This document shows, in pieces, positions 1-10,130 of a stretch of DNA of 64,000 bases (positions are counted from its first letter, which is position 1; the number at the start of each line of letters is the position of its first letter). The notes under the pieces are model-generated. The model made no database searches. It saw nothing but the letters and a program-made list of their open reading frames with translations, and was not told the DNA's origin. The position numbers were made by a program, and so were the translations under genes. The stretch spans positions 2,365,001 to 2,429,000 of the forward strand of contig CM059585.1 of NCBI GenBank assembly GCA_030407085.1, read 5' to 3'. This stretch comes from Trichopria drosophilae. Taxonomy: Eukaryota > Arthropoda > Insecta > Hymenoptera > Diapriidae.

Positions 1-300
1 GATTTTGGGGGTAATGATGAATATGAAAAAATAGATAATTACGGACTCACAATACATTGAAAGCATCACCTTAGAACTCGTGTATTGTTTTCGAAAAATA
101 GTGAAAATAAACATTTATATGAATATAAATATCTCTCTTAATAACAGATTGATTCGTTGGAAAAATATTTCACGCAATATAAAATACGAAATAGGAATGC
201 TAACAAATAGAAGACTAAAATTATCGCTGTTGCAGAATAATTGAAGTTATCATGGATATCGTATTCTGCGATACTTTTAATATTTAGGAAATTGAACAAA
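1..300. repeat. left arm of an inverted repeat flanking the LINE
   Basis: Most of this stretch reappears, reverse-complemented and diverged, at 4640-5045. Matching blocks are the stretch around 40-95 (attacggactcac, gtgtattgttttcg) against 4685-4735, and the stretch around 240-300 (taatatttaggaaattgaac) against 4927-4950 plus 5025-5040. The block order is not a simple mirror, so the source was probably a palindromic or repeated element later split by the LINE. No gene is seen here. The left edge is cut by the window. Confidence 0.6.
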
Positions 301-589
301 AACTTTGGGATTATAGAAGAACAAAAGAATTTGTTTATATATATGTAAGAGGTCGCTCTTGATACATGTTCTTATAAAGTGTGCTCCAAATTTTTATTGA
401 ATTTATATTTAGTTAATTTAGTTTTTATATTCAACATCATTATACATCTAAAGAAATTTCTATTATTTAATCGATGTATTATAAATATTGTGGAAATTAA
501 CTAATTGCTGTGATTGAAGTTGATTTTTCTAAGTGTAAAATTTTTGAGGTTATATTACCACGTGCTCGTTTTCTGACTCATTAATTAAT

Positions 590-1510
590 ATGAGCTCTGA
601 TTCGGAAATAGAACCTGTAGCTGTTGTTGAAAATGACTGTGGGGAAACTTCATCTCATTCTCCGGGCTACTGTTATGATTGTCCCGGAAAAAACCCTATT
701 AAGAATATTGAGTCGGCTATGACGTGTCCAAATTGTGTTCACATTTTTCACCCAAGTTGTTTCACTCGGCATTTACGTAAGGATAAGTCTTACAAGTGTA
801 ATAAGAAGGAAATCATTAAGAACAATAAAAAGGAGAGAAAGTATGATGATGTTAAATCTCTTGTGGAACAATTAACGACTCAAGTTACCAATGGGTTTAT
901 CGATTGCCGTAATGATTTTAAAAGTTTGCAAAACTCAATTGATTCATTAAATGATAACATGAATCAAACAAATGATCAATTAATTACGGTTGAACACAAA
1001 CTTCTTGACATCGAAGGGAGACTGGAAGTGGTAGAATTAAATAATAGTAAGGTTCAAACTACTGAATCGGAGGCATCCAGAAACTCTATCTACTCTGAAA
1101 TATTGGATAGACAAATGAGAGCAAGTAATCTTATTTTTTACAATGTTCCGGAGTCAAGTAATTATCTATTGTATATGAAAAACACAATATTTTCGGCGTT
1201 GGATAATAATTTGAAGTTGGTTCGAGTTCGAAGAATGGGCAAACCTGTCGTTGGCAAAGCTCGACCATTAATTGTTACTGTTGGATCATCCCAGGAGGTC
1301 ATATTATTCCTACGTGGAAAGCATTCTTTACCGGATGGCATTTCGGTATCCTGTGATAGGACTCAACTTCAACGTGAGGAACTGAAGCGATTACGGGAGA
1401 AAGTTAAAGATTTTAATAATACTCATCCGAACGATCGTCAATATATAAAATATGTCAATGGGATACCTACGATTACGTCCGCTACTAGTACCACCAGGCC
1501 TTTAAACTAG
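590..1510 (+). CDS. LINE ORF1: zinc-finger, coiled-coil, RNA-binding protein
   Basis: This is a 306-aa ORF1 protein. Residues about 27-72 form a Cys/His-rich PHD-type finger (CYDC, CPNC, H-x3-C-x3-H, C). Residues about 85-150 are a heptad-like coiled coil, the expected multimerisation region. Residues about 165-290 resemble the RRM plus C-terminal domain of LINE ORF1 proteins (RASNLIFYNVPE, then KARPLIVTV, then LQREELKRLREKVKDF). By family knowledge it coats element RNA and chaperones nucleic acid. The start is the first ATG after a long 5' leader. The stop UAG lies directly after a UUUAAAC heptamer, and ORF2 is in the -1 frame. Confidence 0.85.
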   Translation: MSSDSEIEPVAVVENDCGETSSHSPGYCYDCPGKNPIKNIESAMTCPNCVHIFHPSCFTRHLRKDKSYKCNKKEIIKNNKKERKYDDVKSLVEQLTTQVTNGFIDCRNDFKSLQNSIDSLNDNMNQTNDQLITVEHKLLDIEGRLEVVELNNSKVQTTESEASRNSIYSEILDRQMRASNLIFYNVPESSNYLLYMKNTIFSALDNNLKLVRVRRMGKPVVGKARPLIVTVGSSQEVILFLRGKHSLPDGISVSCDRTQLQREELKRLREKVKDFNNTHPNDRQYIKYVNGIPTITSATSTTRPLN

Positions 1511-4404
1511 GGAATAGGCTGCGTAAATCCAAGCTAAGTTTTTATTATCAAAATGTTCGCAGCCTGAGATCCAGAAGTTTTGATATTCAACGTAACTTGG
1601 GTCTTTTTATTAATTTGCCAGATATTATTGCCTTGTCAGAAACGTGGTTGAATGACAATGTTGACGACTGTGAGTTTTGCCTAGGAGGCTATATAATTCA
1701 CAGATCTGACAGATCATATGATATCTCTCAGACCACCCGGGGTGGTGGTGTTCTTTTGGCAGTGAGGAATCACCTACTATCTTCTCGGTGTGTTGGTGAT
1801 TTCAACTCATCACTTAGCGAGCATCTATTTGTTGAAATTAAATCTTCATCTAAGAAATGGAGTATAGGTGTTTCATATTTCACTCCAAATCAGAATTCAT
1901 CTGTATATGCAGACTTTGCTGCCCAAATTCAAGGATTATATTCTAATTATTCTGATCATGAGTGGATTATAGTTGGTGACTTCAACTTGCCGTTCGTAAA
2001 TTGGCACGTATCATCTAATTTAGATTTTTCTACAATAAATTATGTGAAGCCTGAAACACTTCACAGTGTTCACCATCTAATAGATATGTTTAGCTCTCTG
2101 GATGTCATGCAGTTCATACCTCCAATGTTGTCTAAAGGTTATTCGTTAGACTTATTTTTTTCCACTGAGGCGCCCACTGAACACAACGTTGATATCGACA
2201 TCCTTATTGAGCCGGACAATCACCACCAATGTCACCATTTTCAATTCACCACGGAGCCGTTACACGTTATGGATCATTCGTCGAGAATCTACGATTTTTC
2301 AAAAGTGGACTATACTGTAGTTAATAGTGAACTGAAGTCCATAGACTGGGACAAAATTTTGGAAACCTGTGATTTAGATTTAAATGTTGATTCGTTTTAT
2401 GAAAAGTTATATTATGTGTTTGATAAATTTATTCCTATGAAAAATGTTAAATCGCGAATTTTTCCGCGTTGGTATAACAATGAATTAATATCATTAATAA
2501 ATAATAAGAAAGTTTGGCATAAATTATGGCGAGAGTCAAACAATTGGGATGCACATATACATTTTAAGCAACTTAGGGCTAAATGTATTAAGCTGTCACG
2601 CTCACTTTTTTCGCAATATATATCTCGTGTGCAAGCATATTCAAAGACAAATATTAAATCATTTTGGTCCTACATTAACAACATGAGAAGGAATAATGAA
2701 TTGCCTTCGTCAATGTATTGCGGTGACATAATTGCAAATGATAGTCACTCTATTGCAGACCTTTTTGCTAAGCAATTTAGCTCAGTTTATTCCAAATTAC
2801 ATACATCGGTGACACTGTCTAGTACTTCATTGCCTCTTCTTTCTGATACGATTTCTAATGATTTCAAGGTCACATCAGATGATATAGTTAAGGCAGTTGC
2901 GAATATGAAGCCTAGTTTTGATTGTGGTCCTGATATGGTCCCATCGTGCTTTATTAAACAATGTTTGCCCAATCTGATAAAACCATTGGTCAATTTATTT
3001 AATAAATCTTTGGTAAATGGTAAATTTCCCTCTAAGTGGAAGTTATCTTTCATTACTCCAATTTTTAAGAAAGGGGATAAACGCGATGTGACCAATTACA
3101 GACCAGTAGCCATAATCAGTATTATTCCTAAATTATTTGATAGTATTATGACATCTAAGCTAAGCACACTAATTATTAGTAACATATCTAGTCATCAGCA
3201 CGGTTTTGTGAAAGGTCGCTCGATTACCTCTAATCTATTAATGTTCTCATCGTTTGTTAGTGAAGCACTCGAAAATGATAAACAGGTGGACTGCATTTAT
3301 TTGGACTTTTCTAGGGCGTTTGATAGTGTGAACCACAGTTTACTTATATCTAAACTTATTTCTGTGGGAGTGTCTCCGCAGTTCGTTGCTTGGATTGAGT
3401 CATATCTATACGACAGACATCAGATTGTCCGCATCAAGGGGACAATATCTTCAGCATTCAAAACTCCTTCCGGTATGCCACAGGGGTCTCATTTAGGCCC
3501 GTTACTATTTTTAATTTTTATAAACGATATTGTAGATTTTATTTCTAGTTCTCATTGTCTCCTATATGCTGACGATCTGAAGTTATATCGTGTTATTGAT
3601 TCTCCCTTGTCAGCTTCATCCATGCAGCGTGACTTGTGTGGTATTTCCTCGTGGTGTCATATTAATGGTTTACAGTTAAATGCCTCAAAGTCAACATTTA
3701 TGCACTTTACTAAATCTAATAATCCAGTGCAATTTCAATATCAGATTGATGGGATCGATTTAGTTCGTTCTGTGACGATTAGAGACTTAGGTGTCGCTTT
3801 TGATAGTTCTTTAACTTTTTCGAATCATTTAGAATATGTTATAAAAGTAGCCAACAGAAGTTTAGGTTTTCTTTTTAGATCAACGAAGCTTTTCACTGAC
3901 TGTCAGGCTATAATTCACATTTTCAAAAGTATAGTTCTTCCTCATTGTATATATGCATCAGAAATTTGGCGCCCTTATTTGAAATACAACATTGGTAGGT
4001 TGGAAGCGATCCAGAGGAAGTTTTTAAGATTTCTATCGCATAAAACTGATACTCCTATGCATCGGTTCTCACACGAATATGGACCTATTTCTAAAATGTT
4101 TGATTTGCGCACGATACAATCAATTCATGAGTTCAGAGATTCCCTTTTTGTCTATAAGGTTATGTCTGACTCTTATAACGCTCAAGAAATTACCAATTTA
4201 TTCTCTCTTCGGACAGTACGCTATGCACATCGTATACATCGTCCACTTTCTGAGGTTCAATGTAAATCGAGCAGATTTTATTTCTCTACGATCAATAGAA
4301 TCACTCGTCTGTGGAATAATCTGCCTGAGGAAATAAGATCTGCTCGATCTTTATCACTTTTTATACTTAGATGTAAGACTTATAAGTGTGAATATTATGT
4401 ATGA
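1489..4404 (+). CDS. LINE ORF2: endonuclease-reverse transcriptase
   Basis: The frame is open from 1489 to the stop at 4402-4404. It overlaps the end of ORF1 by about 22 nt in the -1 frame. No ATG precedes the endonuclease domain; the first recognisable stretch is YQNVRSLRSR from about 1540. APE-type endonuclease motifs are SETW, GDFNLP, a Leu-Asp-Leu segment and a DNHH near the expected SDH. Reverse transcriptase motifs are NYRPVAI, GFVKGRSI, YLDFSRAFDSVNH, GMPQGSHLGPLLF and LLYADD (catalytic Asp pair). The C-terminal region contains LWNNLPEEIRSA, as in other CR1/Jockey-type elements. It nicks the target and primes reverse transcription. All catalytic motifs look intact, so the copy may be active. 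Confidence 0.9.
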   Translation, partial: YHQAFKLGNRLRKSKLSFYYQNVRSLRSRSFDIQRNLGLFINLPDIIALSETWLNDNVDDCEFCLGGYIIHRSDRSYDISQTTRGGGVLLAVRNHLLSSRCVGDFNSSLSEHLFVEIKSSSKKWSIGVSYFTPNQNSSVYADFAAQIQGLYSNYSDHEWIIVGDFNLPFVNWHVSSNLDFSTINYVKPETLHSVHHLIDMFSSLDVMQFIPPMLSKGYSLDLFFSTEAPTEHNVDIDILIEPDNHHQCHHFQFTTEPLHVMDHSSRIYDFSKVDYTVVNSELKSIDWDKILETCDLDLNVDSFYEKLYYVFDKFIPMKNVKSRIFPRWYNNELISLINNKKVWHKLWRESNNWDAHIHFKQLRAKCIKLSRSLFSQYISRVQAYSKTNIKSFWSYINNMRRNNELPSSMYCGDIIANDSHSIADLFAKQFSSVYSKLHTSVTLSSTSLPLLSDTISNDFKVTSDDIVKAVANMKPSFDCGPDMVPSCFIKQCLPNLIKPLVNLFNKSLVNGKFPSKWKLSFITPIFKKGDKRDVTNYRPVAIISIIPKLFDSIMTSKLSTLIISNISSHQHGFVKGRSITSNLLMFSSFVSEALENDKQVDCIYLDFSRAFDSVNHSLLISKLISVGVSPQFVAWIESYLYDRHQIVRIKGTISSAFKTPSGMPQGSHLGPLLFLIFINDIVDFISSSHCLLYADDLKLYRVIDSPLSASSMQRDLCGISSWCHINGLQLNASKSTFMHFTKSNNPVQFQYQIDGIDLVRSVTIRDLGVAFDSSLTFSNHLEYVIKVANRSLGFLFRSTKLFTDCQAIIHIFKSIVLPHCIYASEIWRPYLKYNIGRLEAIQRKFLRFLSHKTDTPMHRFSHEYGPISKMFDLRTIQSIHEFRDSLFVYKVMSDSYNAQEITNLFSLRTVRYAHRIHRPLSEVQCKSSRFYFSTINRITRLWNNLPEEIRSARSLSLFILRCKTYKCEYYV
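1501..1565 (+). promoter_or_regulatory. probable -1 ribosomal frameshift signal between LINE ORF1 and ORF2
   Basis: Bases 1501-1507 are TTTAAAC in the ORF1 phase T TTA AAC, followed at once by the ORF1 stop TAG. After an 8-nt spacer, AGGCTGCG (1516-1523) pairs perfectly with CGCAGCCT (1558-1565) around a 34-nt loop. A -1 slip puts the ribosome into the ORF2 frame (AAA CTA GGG). This matches the known X XXY YYZ, spacer, stem layout. Whether the loop forms a pseudoknot is not known. Confidence 0.72.
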
Positions 4405-4639
4405 ATGTAGGATTGTATCAAGAGACCATTATTATTATTTTCTTTTTTGTACCAAGGGCATTTATGTCCGTTAATATATTAATAAATAAATAAATAAATA
4501 AATATAAAGCGGATGTAGGAAGATATCGCACAATAGCTTTGTTTGAGGAAGAAGTATAATTTCCGAATGAATGATGCAAAATACCTTATTCAAAATATAT
4601 ATGACAGTATTTTAAAAGAATCTTTAGAAATAATGTATT

Positions 4640-5045
4640 TTGATTTTTCGTATATACATATAAATGTATCTTTATACTATTTTCCGAAAACAATACACGT
4701 GTTTTATGGTATTAATTTCATTGTATTATGAGTCCGTAATTACCCACATTTTCATATCCCTCATTCCCCACAAAATGAAATTTTATTTTGTGAAATATTA
4801 TTTCTAAAGGTTCTTGTAAGAAACTGCCCTATATTTTTTGTCTTTCGGAGGGAACAAATGAGCTTTTTTAAATAGAATTGCTAACATTTATTTGTTCATC
4901 CAGAATACCAAACTTATCAAGCTTATGTTCAGTTTCCTAAATATTAAAAGTATCGCGGAATTACTCGTAAACATATACGACTAGAATATGGTATGATAGC
5001 GGTTCTATAATATTAAATTCATGATAACTTCAATTATTCTAACAT
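4640..5045. repeat. right arm of the inverted repeat flanking the LINE
   Basis: This is the reverse-complement partner of 1-300. It includes ccgaaaacaatacac (about 4683), gagtccgtaattac (about 4730) and tttcctaaatattaaaag (about 4931). It holds no gene. Confidence 0.6.
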
Positions 5046-5066
5046 GACGTTATAAATATTAATTCC

Positions 5067-5652
5067 AAATTTTATATAATAATATAATTGTTGGTATGTA
5101 CGGTCGGTAGACTAATAAAAGTAAAAACAAACTACTAATGTAAACAATGTGACTCTGATGAGAGCCACCGAATTTATAATATATTTGTTTATATTAAGGA
5201 ATCCTCATATAAATACACTGTGTAACGACATCCCGTTACCGTTTAGTGTATTTATATCTATTAATAAATTAAACATCCCTCCTCTGCTTCATTTATTTAA
5301 AATCTCTTATTATACGTAAAAGGCAGGGTTTTCGCGATCGCCTTTCTGACAAGTCCACGCGAAAACCTGGGACGAAACGTGTATCTACAATAGACATTAG
5401 TTATTTATTTTGTCACTAGAGGAACACAGAATCCATTAGTAGTTACATCCTTAATTTGACATATAAGCAGTTCAGTAAATCGAAGATTCTGTAGCTGGTA
5501 AAACTACAAAATCCGGCTCATACAACTTTCTTTTCCCATGTTTGGTGGCTCTTATCAGAGCCCCATTGTTTACATTATTAGTTTGTTTTTATTTTTATTT
5601 AGTCCATCGACCGTGCATACCAACAATTATATTATTATATAAAATTAAATTT
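5067..5652. mobile_element. palindromic DNA element (MITE-like) with about 105-bp inverted arms
   Basis: Bases 5067-5169 match the reverse complement of 5544-5652 over about 100 bases with few mismatches. Shared words include ggtggctct, tttacatta and ataccaacaattatatta. The 370-bp centre has no ORF and holds a second small palindrome, tcgcgatcgcc-like, near 5330. No target duplication is evident. Confidence 0.65.
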
Positions 5653-5939
5653 CGAACGGTCAATAAATTAATTTATAATATATTAATTCCAAATGTTCAT
5701 GCAATGCTATTCGGGCACCTGTAGAACGTAATTTATAATAATTTTATTACATTTATTTCTTTAATCATAGTGAATGATTTTATACATATTTAAAATGGAT
5801 TAAATTTACAATTTAAAATGTCTGCAATGTAAAAATCCTCACCAGCGTTCTTAAACAAATCTAATTTTTCACATATTTTTGGTTTCTCTATGTTGCAAAA
5901 TTGTTTGCAAGGAACGACACTATACATGTCCTTAGCATC

Positions 5940-6290
5940 ATGGCATTTTAGGCTTGTTCAGGAGTAAGATCCTGAGGATCTTAACAGACTGTGCGATTAA
6001 AATGCCTGAGAAATGCACGATCTACACGACGCTCGTAGGTCTTTTGAATGCGAAGAATTTCAATTTCGGAGGTGAATTCGTCGATTACATGATGAAAAAT
6101 TTCAAAGATTCGCTAAAAGCCGGCAAATGGGACGTAGCTAGATACTCCCTTAGATTTTTTGCAGATTTGGTAAATTGTCACGTCCTGTCGTGCGGTTCGT
6201 TAATGCAATTATTCGACAGCATGTTAGACGCTGCTAACGGGGATAATGTTCCGCAAGTAAGACGCGACTTGCGTCTATTGTATTGAAATT
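5940..6290 (+). pseudogene. NCBP1: NCBP1/CBP80 (nuclear cap-binding protein 80) fragment, N-terminal MIF4G region
   Basis: An open frame (5954-6270) encodes a clear match to the first MIF4G domain of CBP80, the large subunit of the nuclear cap-binding complex. Family-diagnostic segments are [45 protein letters not shown] and VPQVRRD. The frame breaks just after VPQVRRD: the expected Trp-Tyr-Val-Tyr continuation appears only in another frame, as if two bases were lost. Upstream similarity also needs a frame change. A possible acceptor (cattttag) lies before the block, and gtaaga within the VPQ-VRR codons mimics a donor. No neighbouring exons covering the next ~350 residues are present. I read it as a decayed copy. 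A true exon of a rearranged gene is less likely. Confidence 0.6.
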
Positions 6291-6533
6291 TTATATACTT
6301 CTGAATGCTATTTCTTAATCCTTGTAAAAGTATTGGGAAGGATAGAATTGTTCCTACCGAATCCTATGAAATTCAAAACTGATAGGAATTTTGTATAATT
6401 CTTTTCATTCTTTCCCTTTTTATTATAAAATTTTATTAAAAAATTAAATTCAAAAATTAATATTGTTTATTTAACTTAATGATACTTATTTTTTATTTTT
6501 CTTTTAATAACTTAATTATTTCTGAAGAAAATC

Positions 6534-6632
6534 TGTTCTCGGGCGGTCACCTATCCACCTACTGCTCTCCAAGTAAGTTGTGCTTAACTTGAGTAACGAG
6601 CTCGCGCGACGCCGACCACGGGTCCACTGCTG
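6534..6632 (-). repeat. 5S rRNA-like sequence (5S pseudogene or 5S-derived SINE head)
   Basis: On the - strand, AAGTTAAGCA is followed after about 35 nt by GGTGGATAGGTGACCGCC and GAGAAC. This is the order and spacing of the 5S rRNA internal control region (A-box, intermediate element, C-box), but the 5' third is not 5S-like and differences are many. A TTTTC Pol III-type stop follows at about 6530. It is therefore a 5S-derived SINE3-type head or a pseudogene, not a functional 5S gene. Confidence 0.6.
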
Positions 6633-6844
6633 ACGATCACTGTTTAACACGTAATTCGATATTTACGGATACATAATACTTTGTTTTGATATAACCTGTA
6701 TTCTAATTAATACGATTTCCTATACATTATCAGCTCCTTCACGGACACAAGACCAATCCTGAGTATTCCGATTTCATTCTGAATTACCAGTTCTCGAAAT
6801 TGAACACTCTATTCCACCATATTGATAAAATTGATGTTCCACAG

Positions 6845-7060
6845 TTTTGATGTCTAGGTGTCCCGCACCGTCATTTTTCGCTGTCCAGGTCGATCGCTTC
6901 GTAGTTTTCGATGTCTAGGTGTCTCGCACTGACATTTTGTGCCGTTCAGGTCCCAGATGCCTCAAAAACTACGGTGAAATCTAGGAACACCTAGACATCG
7001 AAAACTATGAAGCAGTCAACATGGACGTCGAAAAACTATGGCGTGGGACACCTAGATACC
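6845..7060. repeat. nested hairpin repeats around 'gatgtctaggtgt'
   Basis: The segment 6901-6922 (gtagttttcgatgtctaggt) is mirrored at 6987-7009. A second pair is ctaggtgtcccgc at about 6853 against gcgtgggacacctag at about 7040. The stretch can fold on itself almost completely. No ORF or TIR class is recognised. Confidence 0.5.
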
Positions 7061-7064
7061 GTGT

Positions 7065-7380
7065 CAGCTGTAAACATTCAGAAGTATTGAAAATATTCAC
7101 ATGAATGCTTCTTGAAGCATTCATCACGTTTCCCGTACAGGACGTATTCGGAAGCATTCAAAATACATGTAACAATACTTCTTTAAGAATAGCAAAGGAT
7201 TCACTTTATAATTGTAATCTTGAAGTATTGGGAAGCATTAAAAAAAATACAGTGAATACTTTCACAATGATTAGAAATAATTTAAAATAGGGAAGCATTC
7301 ACAAACGCCAACAAATAGGATTGAAAGTAACATATGTGAATACTTATCAATACTTCTGAATACTTTTTCGTTTACTGGGA
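7065..7380. mobile_element. TIR element of the CCCAGTAAACG group (copy E3)
   Basis: The right end reads ctttttcgtttactggga, i.e. terminus TCCCAGTAAACGAAAAAG. The degenerate left end (cagctgtaaac, attcagaagtattg) starts at about 7065. Between them the words AGTATTC/GAATACTT and AGCATTC/GAATGCTT recur many times on both strands. It ends exactly where an NCBP1-like coding segment begins. It has no coding capacity. Confidence 0.6.
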
Positions 7381-7441
7381 ATCGCCGAATTATTGCCGGC
7401 AGTACCTGAATCTATTTACAAATACTCTTCGGAGGGATCTG
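7381..7441 (+). pseudogene. NCBP1: NCBP1/CBP80 second fragment, middle region, with splice donor
   Basis: The frame reads IAELLPAVPESIYKYSSEGS and is followed by gtaagtacg, a strong donor. It corresponds to the CBP80 segment ending in IYKY-(G/S)(D/S)E, roughly 340 residues downstream of the fragment at 5.95 kb. After an acceptor-like ttttattttaag (about 7509) the words LPGT, expected next in the family, occur in a different phase (about 7514-7527). Intron-like signals plus frame disagreement suggest a duplicated, unprocessed pseudogene broken by TIR element E3. Confidence 0.5.
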
Positions 7442-7529
7442 GTAAGTACGAACTGAATTAAACGATTGTGTAATGTACGAAATGGAAAACTTAACCTATT
7501 TTATTTTAAGTGCACTTCCCGGAACCTTC

Positions 7530-9330
7530 CGGACGCTGCGTCATGGCTCTTCCGCCGAAATTATCGGAGACACATGCCGCAAAACGCTGCGTTCGAGAAC
7601 TCGTTGCAAATATATTGTATGAAAGGTTCGCAAATCTAGCGATAGGAAGATTTATTTTATAAAACGACCGGAAATCGGGATGTATTAGGGCATCGAGACA
7701 AAAAATCCGAATTTGCGGGGAAAGAAAATACGATGGGGGAACAATATGAAAAATGAGACAGGAATACTCACAAACATTGAAACCGCTAGTTAATTCTTGG
7801 GTCGATGTCTGAAACGATGGCGTCCTCGTGTTGACAGGAGGTTCGATGCCTTTACCAGCCACTCGAAATGGGACACCAATGATCCTTCTTCAGTAGACTC
7901 AGGTATAGCTCCTCTGCAGAAATATGGACACAAAGCAATACCAAATTCCTCACTTTAGAAAGGACCGACGGACGGGATGTGCCGGACAAGAGCTCTCGAC
8001 AAAATGAAGTTGAGGATCGCGTCGGCGGTGGCTGGCAACTATCGTAGAATGACGTGGCGGCCGCTCACTCAGCTTCCCCCACTCGCCTCTCAATAAACGT
8101 CCAACGCTTCAATTGTCCGACTCCCTATATTCAATATGGCGGTTACGGATTCGAAAGTTACTAGCTACCGCCATCTCTCCGGCAATGGAAGAAGCCCAAG
8201 GCTCTTAAGGAGGTTCACCAGGTACCTACCGAGTCAAATGTGGAACGGACGCCGATATGACTTCGGTGGTATGCTTTCTAAGACGTTGCCGTCCGTCAAC
8301 ATAACCAAAAATGACCCTTTTAGCTATTTGTTTATTTTATTTCTCGTCTCTAAAGGTAAGAAGAGACGTATTTCTTTCTGCAAATAAAATCTCACAAATT
8401 TTTTTATCAGCAGTATAAATTTTACGAAAAACGAATTTCATGAATATATACATGTTCCCATAAAACTCAATGTTAAAGAATCGTGAACATTTTTATTAAT
8501 TTCTCTGCTCTGAAGGTACCTAGGGGCTTGAAACTTTGCAGGCATTAATTTACATTGATTTTCATTGTTTAACCTACTATAATTTTTTCGTTAAATTCTC
8601 AATGTTAATTCTTTGACCTGGTGAACCTCCTTAATGTGCAGGTTAAGATAGAGCCGCTGCATGATAATATATTCAATAAATGACTTTCCAGCAAAACGTG
8701 ATCGGCGGCTTACCGCGTGAAAAAGAAGAGTAGTGCGATGTTTTGATGAGGGCTTTTTATTTAATTTACATAGTAATTATTTTAAATATTCTATACGTAC
8801 TTGAACGTACCTTCATCAGCTAAATTTGCAAACATGTATAGTCGGTAGACTGATATGTAATGATATTTCAAATTAATTTAAAAGTTTGCATCAAACGCAT
8901 GATTTACATCATACAAATTATTCGAGAAGCTGCTAATTTCGTAAAATAAAAGAGCACATTTGAAGGTTATAGGATGTTGTCAATTTTTAATGATGTGTAT
9001 TTCAAGACCTCCACAAAAATGGAAAAGTCTTTCATTTGCAAAATAACAAACAAATCCAATGTCAGCAGATTAGTACTGAATTTGAAGTGATTTGAAGCTT
9101 TTATTAATCATATTTGCAAATTTGGGTTAAATATTGTCTCCTGTATTCATTTAGGTCTTAATCACAGTGTATTTATTTGTGAAACAAAAAATTATTGATC
9201 ATCGTTATATGTAACAAAGTGCATAATGTAAATTTAAAATGTTTATTTCTACACTCGAATGCAGATATAAATGACCATAAATAAATGTGAAATGTTGCAG
9301 TCTTTATTTATCACATAAAGGCACGAGTTG
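7530..9330. other. gene-free stretch
   Basis: No supported gene was found. The 7.5-8.3 kb part is more GC-rich than its surroundings and has short open frames with no recognisable family. From 8.4 to 9.3 kb it is AT-rich, with a diverged copy of the cggtagact motif seen in the 5.1-kb palindrome (about 8840). Confidence 0.4.
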
Positions 9331-9339
9331 TGATCTCGT

Positions 9340-10130
9340 TACATTTTTATCCAAATTTTAAATTCTGTACATATTTTTCAGATAAATTATATCAAAAATA
9401 TTTACTTGATTTTGATGAAAGTTGGTACTCGGAGGTTTTTGGGATCGATGATTGCGAATATGAAGTCAGATTTTGTAAATTGAAAATGGCGGATCCAAGA
9501 TGGCCTACATAAATGTAAACATTTACTTGATAGAGATAAATCTTGATACTCTATGTACTCGGAATTTTAAATATAAAAGTCAGAGATCAGATTCGTAATA
9601 AGCGACCCCAAAAACCCCCGAGTACACAGCTTCATCAATATCGGGTACATTTTCATATTTCGATCAGACATCTTGGATCCTCCATTTTGAATATTCAAAA
9701 TCCGAGGCCAGATTCGTAATCGGCGATCCCAGAAACCCCCGAGTAACGAGTTTCAAGTAAATCAGATGAATTTTTTAAAATTCATCCGCCATATTGTTTC
9801 CACCACTTTGTATTTTTCAAAACCGACTTCAAATTCGTAATCAGCGACCCCAAAAACCCCCGAGTACCAAATTTGGTTCTAATTTACCGTTTAGTTCGTT
9901 CAAAAACGATATCTTTCTAAAAAAATCGAGGATTTTTTAAATTTATTTTTTATACTTGTTAATAATTTTGCGTAACTTCATTTATTATCCTTTTCGTTAC
10001 GTACGAAAAAGCCCCCTCTACCACTGTAAAAAGATTTTTTTAATATTGCTTCAAAAGCATTGAAACTAGACAGAAAAGATGTGAGTTAAAAAGGTGGTAA
10101 TCTGGGTTACTACTGTACTGTATGCCAGTT
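9340..10130. repeat. GGCGGATCC-type tandem/inverted repeat block, left partner
   Basis: Diverged units carry 'ggtactcgg.ggttt(t/c)gggatcg', 'gattacgaatctga' and 'aaaatggcggatccaa'. Units before about 9530 are in one orientation and units after it in the other. The whole block, including the flank to about 10130 (aaggtggtaatctgggtt), recurs reverse-complemented at 16170-16850, so the two form a ~0.75-kb inverted pair about 6 kb apart, around the first SRRM2 exons. Confidence 0.8.

Larger units (their letters stand above)
340..4505 (+). mobile_element. non-LTR retrotransposon (LINE), near-complete, two ORFs
   Basis: The order is a 5' untranslated part (to 589), ORF1 (590-1510), ORF2 (about 1489-4404), a short 3' UTR, and a TAAA-repeat tail (about 4484-4505), the usual 3' end of target-primed insertions. 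Both frames are free of stops, so this is a recent copy. ORF1 has a PHD-like zinc finger and an RRM-like part. ORF2 has an AP endonuclease and a YADD reverse transcriptase with no RNase H visible, which suggests the CR1/L2/Jockey assemblage. The exact clade cannot be settled by eye. The 5' boundary is estimated from where the flanking inverted repeat stops. Confidence 0.9.

Noticed and set aside
7506..7862. 118-aa - strand frame
   Set aside because: No family similarity and it overlaps NCBP1-like debris on +. Probably chance in a GC-richer patch.
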